From assembly GCA_963699825.1 (NCBI GenBank), contig CAVOVI010000002.1, forward strand, positions 31,251-95,250: DNA of 64,000 bases, read 5' to 3'. Positions 50,082 through 58,536 of this stretch are shown here, one piece after another. Under the pieces are notes generated by a model that was not told the origin of the DNA, did no database searches, and worked only from the letters and a program-made list of their open reading frames with translations. The stretch is from SPDF01 sp963699825 (GTDB taxonomy: Bacteria; Gemmatimonadota; Gemmatimonadetes; Gemmatimonadales; GWC2-71-9). The stretch's first letter is position 1. Each line of letters starts with the position of its first letter. The translations under genes and the position numbers were made by a program.

Positions 50082-51996
50082 TCCGATGAAGACCCCTTGA
50101 GATAGCGCTCGAAGAGGTGGAAGGCGATGTCGAGGAAGTCGCGCTCGCTCACCACGCCGACCAGCATCCCGTCCTTCACCACCGGCAGGCAGCCGACCTT
50201 GTGTTCGCGCATCAGCGCGAGGGCGTCGATGCACAGCATGTCGGGGGTCGCGGTAATCGGATTGACCTTCATCACGTCCCGTACCGGCACCGGCGCGGCC
50301 GCGCTGGCCCGGCCGTTGGCCACGAGCCCGAGAAGGGTCCGATGGGAGAGCATTCCCACGAGCCGGCCCTCCTGGTCCTCGACCGGCACATGCCGCAGGT
50401 GCCGCCACCGCATGACGCTCGCCGCGACATCCACCAGGTCCTCCGGGTGCACCGTGAAGAGGTCGGTGGTCATCAATTGACCGACCACGCGATGGCTGTC
50501 CCGCCACTCGTCAACGCTCATCTCCTGTGGCGGGCCCCAGGTGTGCACCGGGTCCCCCGAGCGCTGCCGTTCCAGCATGATGCGGGTGAGCGTGAGGTAT
50601 CGCGCGGTGGCCGGGCGCATCCCGTCCAGCCGGTCGGCGGCGTCGAGCGCCCACTGGGCACCGGTCTGCCCGGTCTTCACCCGCTCCTCGATCACGCCGA
50701 TGTAGCGGTCGATGTCCTCGGCCGGGATCTCCCGCCGGGCCAGGCCGGCCCGTGCGTACGGCAGGAGCACGTCCAGCAGCAGCGGGCGCGCGGCATAGGT
50801 CTCACCATCGGCCCAGCGGAAGTTGGCGTGCAGGCCGTAGCGTGCCGCCGCCTGGAAGTTGCCCTTCACATGCGCAAAGGTGAACGACTTCCGGACGTCG
50901 CCGTATTCGTGGCCGAGCTCCACCATGAGGCCGAAGAAGAAGGCGGCGTTGGCCACTTCATCGAGCACGGTGGGCCCCGAGGGGAGCACGCGGTTCTCGA
51001 TCCGCAGATTCGGCTTGCCATCCAGCACGCCGTAGCAGGCGCGATTCCATCGGTAGATCGTCCCGTTGTGCAGGGCGAGGGCGCGCAGCTTGGGGATCTC
51101 GCCGCGGTCCAGTTGGGCCAGCGACGATTCGCCGGTGTCGGCGCGGAGCAGCAGGCGGAAGCGGGCGATGTCTTCCTTGAAGAGCTCGGTCACCGATTGA
51201 TCGACCCAGTTGTCGCCGAAGGAGACTCGTTGCGGTGCGCCACGCGCCTTGTGCTGGTCGGAACGGACATCGAGCGACTGCTCGAACATGGCGACCCGCG
51301 TCTCACGCCAGAGCCGGTGCTGCAGCAGCAGGGGGAGTTGGCGGCGGCCGCGAGGACCGGGGCCGTGACCACCTGCGCCAGGTTATAGGCGCGGGCGAAG
51401 TTCTCGGCGCCGATCTGGAGGTGGATCTGGAAGCTGGTGTTGCAGGCCTCGAGCAGGACGTTGTCGTGGGTGAGGGAGAGCTCCTCGATCCCCTTGATCT
51501 GGGTCCGGAACTTCCCGCCAGACAGCTCGCTCATGACCCGGTTGAGCTCCTGATAGCGTGCCAGCGGCGTCATGCTCGAGAGGGTCAGGTCCTGCTTCTC
51601 GAGGCTTGGCAATGTGCCGGACAGCAGAATATCGCCGCCGAGCGCCCGAGCGGCCGTTCGGGCCCGCTCGAGGGTCTCGTTCAACCGGCGTTCCATCTCG
51701 GAGAGACAGCGGTTCTCGAAGGTGAGTGGCTCGAGATTGTATTCGATGTTGAAGAGGGCGAGTTCGGTGGTGAATCCCTCACCGATGTCGCGGAGCACCT
51801 CCGTCGCCAGGAGCGCGGGGCGACCGTCGGGGTAGACCAGGAACATCTCCTGTTCGGCGCCGATGCGGCACAACCCCGGCTCGATGGCGCCGCTGGCGCA
51901 CATCCGGTCCAGCGCCTCGACATCGTCGAGGAGCGCGCGGGCGATGCGCCGGAGCTGGTCGTCCCCGGCCGGGGCGGAGATGTCGAGTTGACCCAT
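50078..51996 (-). CDS. GCS2-type amidoligase fused to a CBS domain pair, one frameshift
   Basis: About 638 residues. The N-terminal two-thirds belong to the glutamate-cysteine ligase family 2 fold (CRIGAEQEMFLV, LFNIEYNLEPLTF, NTSFQIHLQIG, PNLRIENRVLPSGPT), which joins an amine to a carboxylate using ATP. The C-terminus has two CBS repeats, TDLFTVHPEDLVDVAASVM and VNPITATPDMLCIDALALM, ending VVSERDFLDIAFH; such pairs usually bind adenine nucleotides. The break near 51330 is a run of C one base short (NSP then LLLQHRLWRETRVAMFEQS). Start ATG 51996; TATCTT lies 8 bases upstream, suggesting leaderless transcription; an in-frame ATG at 52023 is possible. It is coupled to the AstE-like gene. Confidence 0.87.
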
Positions 51997-52000
51997 ATAC

Positions 52001-52012
52001 AAGGAAGATATC
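52001..52012 (-). promoter_or_regulatory. Possible -10 element of the GCS2-CBS gene
   Basis: Reading the minus strand, GATATCTTCCTT ends a few bases before the ATG. The short distance would give an mRNA with almost no leader. Confidence 0.35.
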
Positions 52013-52101
52013 GGCCACCCCACGGATGGCTAGCGGGACATTTCTGAAGAAAGGCGTAAAGATGGGTCGCCTTTGGGCGTATCCCCCAATTCAGGCTGGC
52101 G

Positions 52102-52130
52102 GGTGGCGCAACCCCGTTCCGTAGCGCACC
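52102..52130. other. Unassigned hairpin between GCS2-CBS and K13
   Basis: GGTGGCGC and GCGCACC can pair around a 14-base loop (AACCCCGTTCCGTA), with one bulge. A second small stem (CGCC / GGCG) lies at about 52069-52080. Neither matches the repeat families nearby. Function not recognised. Confidence 0.3.
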
Positions 52131-52155
52131 TTGGGAGTGAGGAATTGTCTCACCC

Positions 52156-52259
52156 GTCACCCCGGCGAAAGCCGGGGTCCAGGTATCTTTGCGTTCTTTG
52201 CGTTTCTTGGCGTCTTTGCGTTAAAAGCATTTCAACGCAAAGACGCAAAGACCGCAAGA
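52156..52259. repeat. CCGG-type palindrome joined to a TTTGCG-type inverted repeat upstream of K13
   Basis: CACCCCGGCGAAAGCCGGGG at 52158 is followed directly by TTTGCGTTCTTTGCG and, after a short AT-rich centre (TTAAAAGCATTT), by AACGCAAAGACGCAAAGACC. Two repeat families are fused here. Confidence 0.82.
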
Positions 52260-52281
52260 GTCTTTTCATGGGAGTGACCAT

Positions 52282-55008
52282 TTGACTTCGCCGCTTCCCC
52301 GCTTGGTTGCTGCACTATCCGACCGCTACCGCATCGAGCGGGAGCTCGGCCAGGGCGGCATGGCCACGGTGTATCTCGCCGAGGACCTGAAGCACGACCG
52401 CAAGGTCGCGCTGAAGGTGCTCAAGCCCGAGCTCGCCGCCGTCATCGGCGCCGAGCGGTTCGTGGTGGAGATCAAGACCACCGCCGCGCTCCAGCACCCA
52501 CATATCCTGCCCTTGTTCGACTCCGGCACCGCCGACGGCTTCCTCTACTATGTGATGCCGTTCATCGACGGGGAGACGCTCCGCTCGAAGCTCGATCGCG
52601 AGACCCAGCTCGGCATTGATGAGGCGGTGGAGATCACGACGGCCGTTGCCGACGCGCTGGACTACGCGCACCGGAATGGCGTCATCCACCGCGACATCAA
52701 GCCGGAGAACATCCTCCTGCATGACGGCCGCCCCATGGTGGCCGACTTCGGCATTGCCCTGGCGCTGAGCGCCGCCGCGGGCGGCCGGATGACCGAAACG
52801 GGGATGTCGCTTGGCACGCCGCATTACATGTCCCCCGAGCAGGCCACGGCGGAGAAAGAGATCACCGCCCGGAGCGATGTCTACTCGCTGGGGAGCGTGC
52901 TCTACGAGATGCTCACCGGCGACCCGCCCCACACCGGCTCCTCGGCGCAGCAGATCATCATGAAGATCGTGACCGATACCGCGCGCCCGGTGACCGAGCT
53001 CCGGAAGTCGGTGCCCACGAATGTGGCGGCCGCGACCGCGAAGTCACTCGAGAAGCTGCCGGCCGATCGGTTCGCGTCCGCGGCGGAGTTCGGCGCGGCG
53101 CTGGTGAACCCGGGGTTCACCATCGCGGGTGGGGCGGTCGGAGGCGTGGCAGCCGGCGGAGCCGCCGGAATCTCACGCCGCGCCTTCGCTGGCGTGGCCG
53201 CGCTCGCCATGATCTGTTTCGCGGCGGCGCTCTGGGGCTGGCTGGGCCGCCCGACGCCGCCGGGGCCCAGTCGCTACGCGCTCGCGCCTCTGCCCTTCAA
53301 CTCAGCCGGCTATTTGGGCAGGCAGGTCACCCTGTCACCCGACGGCGCAACCATCGTTTACATGGACTCGGTGGGCGGGTTTCAGCTGTGGATCAAGACA
53401 GAGGACCAGGCGGAGGCGGTGCCACTCACCGGCACCGCAAACGGATTTGGGCCGCAGTTTTCCCCCGATGGGGCGTGGGTCGCCTTCGCATCAGAAGGGA
53501 AGATCAAGAAGGTGCCGCGCCTCGGGGGGTCGCCGGTGACCATCGGCGATTCAGCGGCCGGCGGCGGCCTCGCGTGGCTCGACGACGGCACCATCCTGTA
53601 CCGGGGGTCTGGGGAAAGCAGCACCACGCTCCGCACGGTGACCTCGGAGGGAGTGCCGCTCCGCGAATGGAACGATTCGCTCTTTGCCGGGGAAGGTGCC
53701 GTCCACCTTGCCGGGCTTCCCGGTGGAGGCGCTGCGCTGGTGTCGCTCTGCGGAGAAACGTGCATAACGTCCCGCCTTGTCGTGCTCGACCTCACCTCAG
53801 GGGCCATGCGACCGGTCATGGGCGACGTCATCAGCGCCTGGCCCGTGGGTAAGGACCGGGTGGTGTTCGTGCGACCCGATGGCGGGGTCTTTCTCGGCCA
53901 ATTTGACGCCAGGAACGCGCGGTTCCGCGCACCTCCTGTACCTGTGCTCGAAGGAGTGGAAGTCAACAGCAGTGGAGCCGCTGGTTTTGTCGCCGCACGC
54001 AACGGGACGGCCCTCTACCGCTTGGGCGACGGCTCGGCTACCGATGGGCAGTTGGTTCAGGCGCTCTGGGTGACCCGCGAAGGCGTGGCATCGCAGATCG
54101 ACTCCAACTGGACCTGGCAGCACACCGGCCAAAACAACAACGGGATCGCCCTCTCCCCGGATGGCGGCCGCCTGGCGGTGGCGACCCGGGACGGCGGGAA
54201 GGAAGACCTCTACGTCAAGCAACTCGAGCACGGCCCCTTCACACGCCTGACCTTCGATGGTCGGGCGCGCCGCCCCGTCTGGAGCCGCAATGGGAAGGAT
54301 GTGTGGTACACCTCGATGGACAGCACGGGATTGAGCCTCTATCGTCGGCGAGCCGACGGAACGGGATCACCGGCGCTGATCCTCGATCTCGCAGACAATG
54401 TGGAAGAGGTCATCGAAACACCGGATACCGCGGTGATGATCGTCCGGACCTCCGCGACGGGAGGAACGTCCGGCCGCCGCATCTACATCTTCCGGCCCGC
54501 CGAAGGAACCGGCGACAGCGCGCTCACACCGCTGCTCGACTCACCGGACTACAGCCAGATTGCACCGGCGCTCTCCCCCGACGGGCGGTGGCTGGCGTAC
54601 ACCTCGGACGAGTCAGGCCGGAACGAGGTGTATGTGCGCCCCTTCCCGAACGTGGACAATGGCCGTTGGCAGGTCTCGCGCGACGGCGGCAACGAGCCGG
54701 TCTGGGCGCACAGCGGCCGAGAGCTCTTCTTCCGCTCCAACCGTGCCGGGCGTCGCGGGTCAATCGTGGCCGTGCCGATCCTGCCGGGACAGGCGTTCGT
54801 CATGGGCGACCAGAAGGAACTCTTTCCGGACCGCTTTCGGCGGGACCCATACCACGCCCAGTATGTCGTGACCCCGAATGACCGCCGGTTCATCTTCGTG
54901 GAGTTGAAGCGCGAGGGACAAAGCGATGCCGTGGCCGCACCGGCCCCTCCGGTCCTTGCGCAACACTGGCTGGCCGAGATGGACCTGCGGCCCAACGCGG
55001 CGCGGTAA
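52282..55008 (+). CDS. K13: intact receptor Ser/Thr kinase with PD40 propeller, lineage C
   Basis: 908 residues, TTG start (MTSPLPRLVAALSDRYRIE), uninterrupted. GQGGMATVY, VALKVL, HRDIKPEN, DFGIALALSAAAGGRM, EQATAEKEITARSDVYSLG, GDPPHTGSSAQQIIMKIVT. The span AFAGVAALAMICFAAALWGWL lies near residue 300. Ectodomain blades include SPDGRWLAYTSDESGRNEVY and RPFPNVDNGRWQVSRDGG; the tail LAQHWLAEMDLRPNAAR is a diverged form of the NWF.EL end. The first 230 codons are nearly identical to K14, whereas the ectodomains differ. It is followed by the REP that forms the 3' end of the transposase gene. Confidence 0.95.
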   Translation: MTSPLPRLVAALSDRYRIERELGQGGMATVYLAEDLKHDRKVALKVLKPELAAVIGAERFVVEIKTTAALQHPHILPLFDSGTADGFLYYVMPFIDGETLRSKLDRETQLGIDEAVEITTAVADALDYAHRNGVIHRDIKPENILLHDGRPMVADFGIALALSAAAGGRMTETGMSLGTPHYMSPEQATAEKEITARSDVYSLGSVLYEMLTGDPPHTGSSAQQIIMKIVTDTARPVTELRKSVPTNVAAATAKSLEKLPADRFASAAEFGAALVNPGFTIAGGAVGGVAAGGAAGISRRAFAGVAALAMICFAAALWGWLGRPTPPGPSRYALAPLPFNSAGYLGRQVTLSPDGATIVYMDSVGGFQLWIKTEDQAEAVPLTGTANGFGPQFSPDGAWVAFASEGKIKKVPRLGGSPVTIGDSAAGGGLAWLDDGTILYRGSGESSTTLRTVTSEGVPLREWNDSLFAGEGAVHLAGLPGGGAALVSLCGETCITSRLVVLDLTSGAMRPVMGDVISAWPVGKDRVVFVRPDGGVFLGQFDARNARFRAPPVPVLEGVEVNSSGAAGFVAARNGTALYRLGDGSATDGQLVQALWVTREGVASQIDSNWTWQHTGQNNNGIALSPDGGRLAVATRDGGKEDLYVKQLEHGPFTRLTFDGRARRPVWSRNGKDVWYTSMDSTGLSLYRRRADGTGSPALILDLADNVEEVIETPDTAVMIVRTSATGGTSGRRIYIFRPAEGTGDSALTPLLDSPDYSQIAPALSPDGRWLAYTSDESGRNEVYVRPFPNVDNGRWQVSRDGGNEPVWAHSGRELFFRSNRAGRRGSIVAVPILPGQAFVMGDQKELFPDRFRRDPYHAQYVVTPNDRRFIFVELKREGQSDAVAAPAPPVLAQHWLAEMDLRPNAAR

Positions 55009-55021
55009 TGGGGACGCCTCG

Positions 55022-55072
55022 CGAGTCGTGACTGAAGTCACGGCTCGGCTGATGTCGCTGAAGCGACACTAG
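55022..55072 (-). repeat. REP, minus orientation, forming the 3' end of the REP-transposase gene
   Basis: Core GTCGCTGAAGCGAC, spacer GGCTCGGCTGAT, second stem CGTGACT / AGTCACG. The transposase reading frame ends inside it (codons for ASVASATSAEP then stop). Confidence 0.9.
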
Positions 55073-55508
55073 CCATGGTGCCGGTGTGATCAGTTCCGCC
55101 GCCTTTGATGACCGGCCATCCCGGAATCGCTTCGGCTGGGTGGTGGCGATGTTGGTGGCATACATAGGAGCCGGCCGCTCCCACATTGCGGGGGCTCACG
55201 GTCGTCGCGCTGTAGCCTTTCGCCCAGCGGAGCGCGGGCGTGCCCGATGAGGCATCCCAATTGATGGCCCTGGCTGTTCCACCCTTCATCCGCTGCAGCA
55301 GGCGCGGCAGCGATGTGGATGGGTGTACTCGCACCAACAGATGCAGGTGTGTTGCCACGATTCCCATTGCCAGGATGTGCGCCCTTTCCTGTCGGGCAAT
55401 GATGGGTAGGTTCTCCCAGAGATAGGCTGCGCGCCGGCTGTCGATGGTCGGCTCGCGCTCTCGCGTCGTCCAGACGATGTGGACCAGCAGTCGATGGTGC
55501 ATACCCAA
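55038..55508 (-). CDS. REP-associated tyrosine transposase (RAYT, Y1/IS200-like)
   Basis: 156 residues. The N-terminus MHHRLLVHIVWTTREREP and the HUH metal motif THLHLLV identify a Y1 single-strand transposase. A Tyr in GSYVCHQHRHH is the likely catalytic nucleophile (compare the YIANQ pattern of the family). FLQRMKGG-type helix (LLQRMKGGTARAIN) and LRWAKGYSATTV are RAYT features. No second transposase copy or accessory gene is present. It is flanked by REPs in inverted orientation (55022-55072 and 55555-55605), the arrangement known as a REPtron. It probably generated the REPs found throughout this window; that link is inference from adjacency and from the REP forming its own 3' end. Confidence 0.88.
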   Translation of the reverse strand: MGMHHRLLVHIVWTTREREPTIDSRRAAYLWENLPIIARQERAHILAMGIVATHLHLLVRVHPSTSLPRLLQRMKGGTARAINWDASSGTPALRWAKGYSATTVSPRNVGAAGSYVCHQHRHHPAEAIPGWPVIKGGGTDHTGTMASVASATSAEP

Positions 55509-55554
55509 CTCTTGAACACCAGCTCTGGTTCCGTGGTACCCGTATAGCGCCGCC

Positions 55555-55655
55555 CGTGTCGCTTTAGCGACATCAGCCGAGCCGCGGGTTTACCCGCGAC
55601 TCGAGCCGGGACCGAGATTGCTTCGGCCACTTCGTGGCCTCGCAATGACATAACC
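55555..55655 (+). repeat. REP (plus orientation) and ATTGCGAGG-type repeat upstream of K14
   Basis: REP at 55555-55605 with compensated second stem CGCGGGT / ACCCGCG. It is followed by CCGAGATTGCTTCGGCCACT and GTGGCCTCGCAATGACAT, a second widespread repeat type also seen at 58464. Confidence 0.87.
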
Positions 55656-55670
55656 AACGTGGGAGCCGCA

Positions 55671-58387
55671 TTGACCGACCCCCTGCCCCGCCTCGTCGCC
55701 GCATTGGCCGACCGCTACCGCATCGAGCGGGAGCTCGGCCAGGGCGGCATGGCCACGGTGTATCTCGCCGAGGACCTGAAACACGACCGCAAGGTCGCGC
55801 TGAAGGTGCTCAAGCCCGAGCTCGCCGCCGTCATCGGCGCCGAGCGGTTCGTGGTGGAGATCAAGACCACCGCCGCGCTCCAGCACCCACATATCCTGCC
55901 GCTTGTTCGATTCCGGCACCGCCGACGGCTTTCTCTACTACGTCATGCCGTTCATCGACGGCGAAACGTTGCGGAGCAAACTCGACCGCGAGACCCAGCT
56001 CGGCATCGACGAGTCGGTGGCCATCACGGTGGCGATCGCCGATGCGCTCGACTACGCCCACCACCAGGGCGTCATCCACCGCGACATCAAGCCCGAGAAC
56101 ATCCTGCTCCACAACGGCCGCCCGATGGTGGCCGACTTCGGCATCGCGCTGGCGCTGAGCGCCGCGGCGGGTGGCCGCATGACCGAGACCGGCATGAGTC
56201 TCGGCACGCCGCACTACATGTCTCCCGAGCAGGCGACCGCCGAGAAGGAAATCACCGCCCAAGTCGGACGTGTATTCCCTCGGCAGCGTCCTCTATGAGA
56301 TGCTGACCGGCGCGCCGCCGCACCTCGGCGGCTCGGCGCAGCAGATCATCATGAAGATCGTGACCGAGGAGGCCGCGCCGGTCACCAGGGCGCGGAAGTC
56401 GGTGCCGCCCAACGTGGCGGCCGCGGTGGCCAAGTCGCTGGAGAAGCTGCCCGGCCGATCGGTTCGAGAGCGCCAAGGCGTTTGCCGAGGCGCTGGGCAA
56501 CAAATCATTCACGATGCTGACCGCGGCCGCGGCCGGGCGCGCGGCCGGAGTCGCCGGCAACCCCCGCCTCCTCCGTGCCCTCGCGGCCGCCTGCGTGTTG
56601 CTGCTCGCGGCCGCGCTCTGGGGGTGGCTGCGGCCGACAGCCTGACGCTCCGGTGGCACGCTACGGGCTCTCCTTTCCGCCTGGGCAGGAGTTGATCGAC
56701 CAGTACAACATGCCCTTTGCGCTGGCACCCGACGGGTCGTGGATCGTGTACGACGGGCCCGCGGAGACTGGCCAGCAGCTCTGGGTCAAGCAGCGTGAAT
56801 TCCTATGAAGCCACGCCGCTGACCGGCACGGCGCACCCGGCGGGCGGCAGCGCGCCCGCAATCTCCCCCGACGGCGAGTGGATCGTCTTCACGGTCGAAG
56901 GGCAGTTGCGGAAGGTCCCGCGCGGTGGGGGCTCGGCCATCACCATCGCCGACTCGACCCACCAGGCAGTTCCGTGGCGTCGCCTGGCTCGATGACGGCA
57001 CGATCGTCTACCGGGATCGGGACAACCGGCTCCGCCGGGTGCCGGACATCGGCGGAGTCGCCGAGGTCGTCTGGGCGCCGGATTCCGGGACGGATCAGCG
57101 AGCCCGCCTCCCCACGCCGTTGCCCGGAGCGCGTGGCGTGTTCTTCAGCTTCTGTGGCGACAATGGCTGCAGCGACCAGGGAGGGTGGGTGCTGGACTTC
57201 AAGTCCGGGAAGGCCCGGGCGCTGGTGCCTGACGCGGTGATGACCTGGTACACGCCCTACGGGACACCTGGTGTACGTCCGGAAGGATGGCGGGGTGTTC
57301 GCCGCGCCCTTCGATCTCGGCTCGCTGGAGGTGACCGGCCCCTCGGTGCCGATCCTCGAAGGGGTCAAGGTCGTCGCGAACCTCATCCCCCGCCTTGCCC
57401 TCTCGACATCGGGGATGATGCTGATGATCGCGGGGCCGGCCGGAGGGGGCACCGGGATTCCGTCGGAGGCGGTGTGGGTGACCCGGGAGGGTACGGGCGA
57501 CCCTGGTCGATTCCTCCTGGCAGTTCTCGCTGGCGGGCAACTTCGCGTGGGCCCTCTCGCCCGACGGCCGTCGGCTGGCGGTGACCATCCGGGGACCGAC
57601 CGACAACGATGTGTGGATCAAGGAACTGGACCGAGGGCCGATCTCGCGCCTCACGGTGGACAAGGCGGAGGATGTTCGGCCCCACTGGACGGCGGACGGG
57701 CAGTCGGTCTCGTTCATCACGAACCGGGGCACCAATACAGATGTGTACGTGCGCCGGGCCGACGGCACACTCCCAGCGGAAGTACTGGTGGACCTCGACG
57801 AAGACATTTACGAGGCGGTCTGGTCGCGCGATGGATCTGGCTTGTCCTCCGAACCGGCGGGAACGACGGGAAGCGCGACATCTGGGCGCAGCAGCCTGGG
57901 AACCGACAGCGCGCCGACACGCCTTCTGGCGACTGAGTTCGACGAGAATGGCGTCACCTTGTCGCCCGACGGGCGGTGGCTGGCCTACCAGTCGGATGAG
58001 AGCGGAGAGGCTGAGATCTACGTTCGGCCCTTCCCGGACATCTCCTCGGGCAAGTGGACTGTATCGCTGGGCGGAGGATCCAGGCCCCTCTGGGCTCACA
58101 GCGGGCGGGAGTTGTTCTACATCCATGGCGGCGGTAATGGCAGAGCGATGATGGCGGCGCAGATTCGCACTTCCCCCACCTTCGAGGTGACGGAGCGCCT
58201 GACACTCTTCCCTGTTCCTCCCAGTCAGTATCTGCTCCCTCCGAACTACACCCCCTACGACATCAGCCCCGACGACCGGCGCTTCCTGCTGATGCGGCGG
58301 GCGGGGTCGGGTGACGAGGCGCCGCAGACCGCCCTGATCCTGGTGGAGAACTGGTTCGAGGAGTTGAAGGCGAAGATGAGTCGATGA
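55671..58387 (+). CDS. K14: receptor Ser/Thr kinase with PD40 propeller, lineage C, multiply frame-disrupted
   Basis: TTG 55671 preceded by GGGAG at 55660-55664; an in-frame GTG at 55659 is an alternative. MTDPLPRLVAALADRYRIE, GQGGMATVY and VALKVL are in the first open part to about 55900. HRDIKPEN, DFGIALALSAAAGGRM and EQATAEKEI lie in 55903-56260, and GAPPHLGGSAQQIIMKIVT in 56270-56450. Further single-base breaks occur near 56455, 56640, 56795, 56975, 57265, 57510 and 57580. The last part, to 58387, carries clean blades (SPDGRWLAYQSDESGEAEIY) and the tail ILVENWFEELKAKMSR. The span is ALAAACVLLLAAALWGWL near residue 305. It is the nearest relative of K13 in the kinase half. Confidence 0.83.
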
Positions 58388-58392
58388 GGGAT

Positions 58393-58510
58393 GTCGCGAG
58401 TCGCGGGTAAACCCGCGGCTCGGCTGATGTCGCTGAAGCGACACGAGCCAATACCGCTTCTTCTGTCATTGCGAGGAGGCCCCGAATGGGGCCGACGAAG
58501 CAATCTCGGA
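58393..58510. repeat. REP (minus orientation) and ATTGCGAGG-type repeat upstream of the YiiX-like gene
   Basis: REP at 58396-58445 with second stem CGCGGGT / ACCCGCG, the mirror of the copy at 55555. ATTGCGAGGAGGCCCCGAAT and GGGGCCGACGAAGCAATCTC follow at 58470-58508. Confidence 0.87.
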
Positions 58511-58536
58511 CAAGAACGTGAATTCGGAGCCTCGAT

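Noticed and set aside
50117..51388. 423-residue + strand frame over the GCS2-CBS gene
   Set aside because: Shadow frame; the minus strand encodes recognisable CBS and GCS2 motifs.
55286..55657. Second protein upstream of the REP transposase on the minus strand
   Set aside because: It reads through the REP and ATTGCGAGG repeats and then the transposase in another frame; no independent signature.
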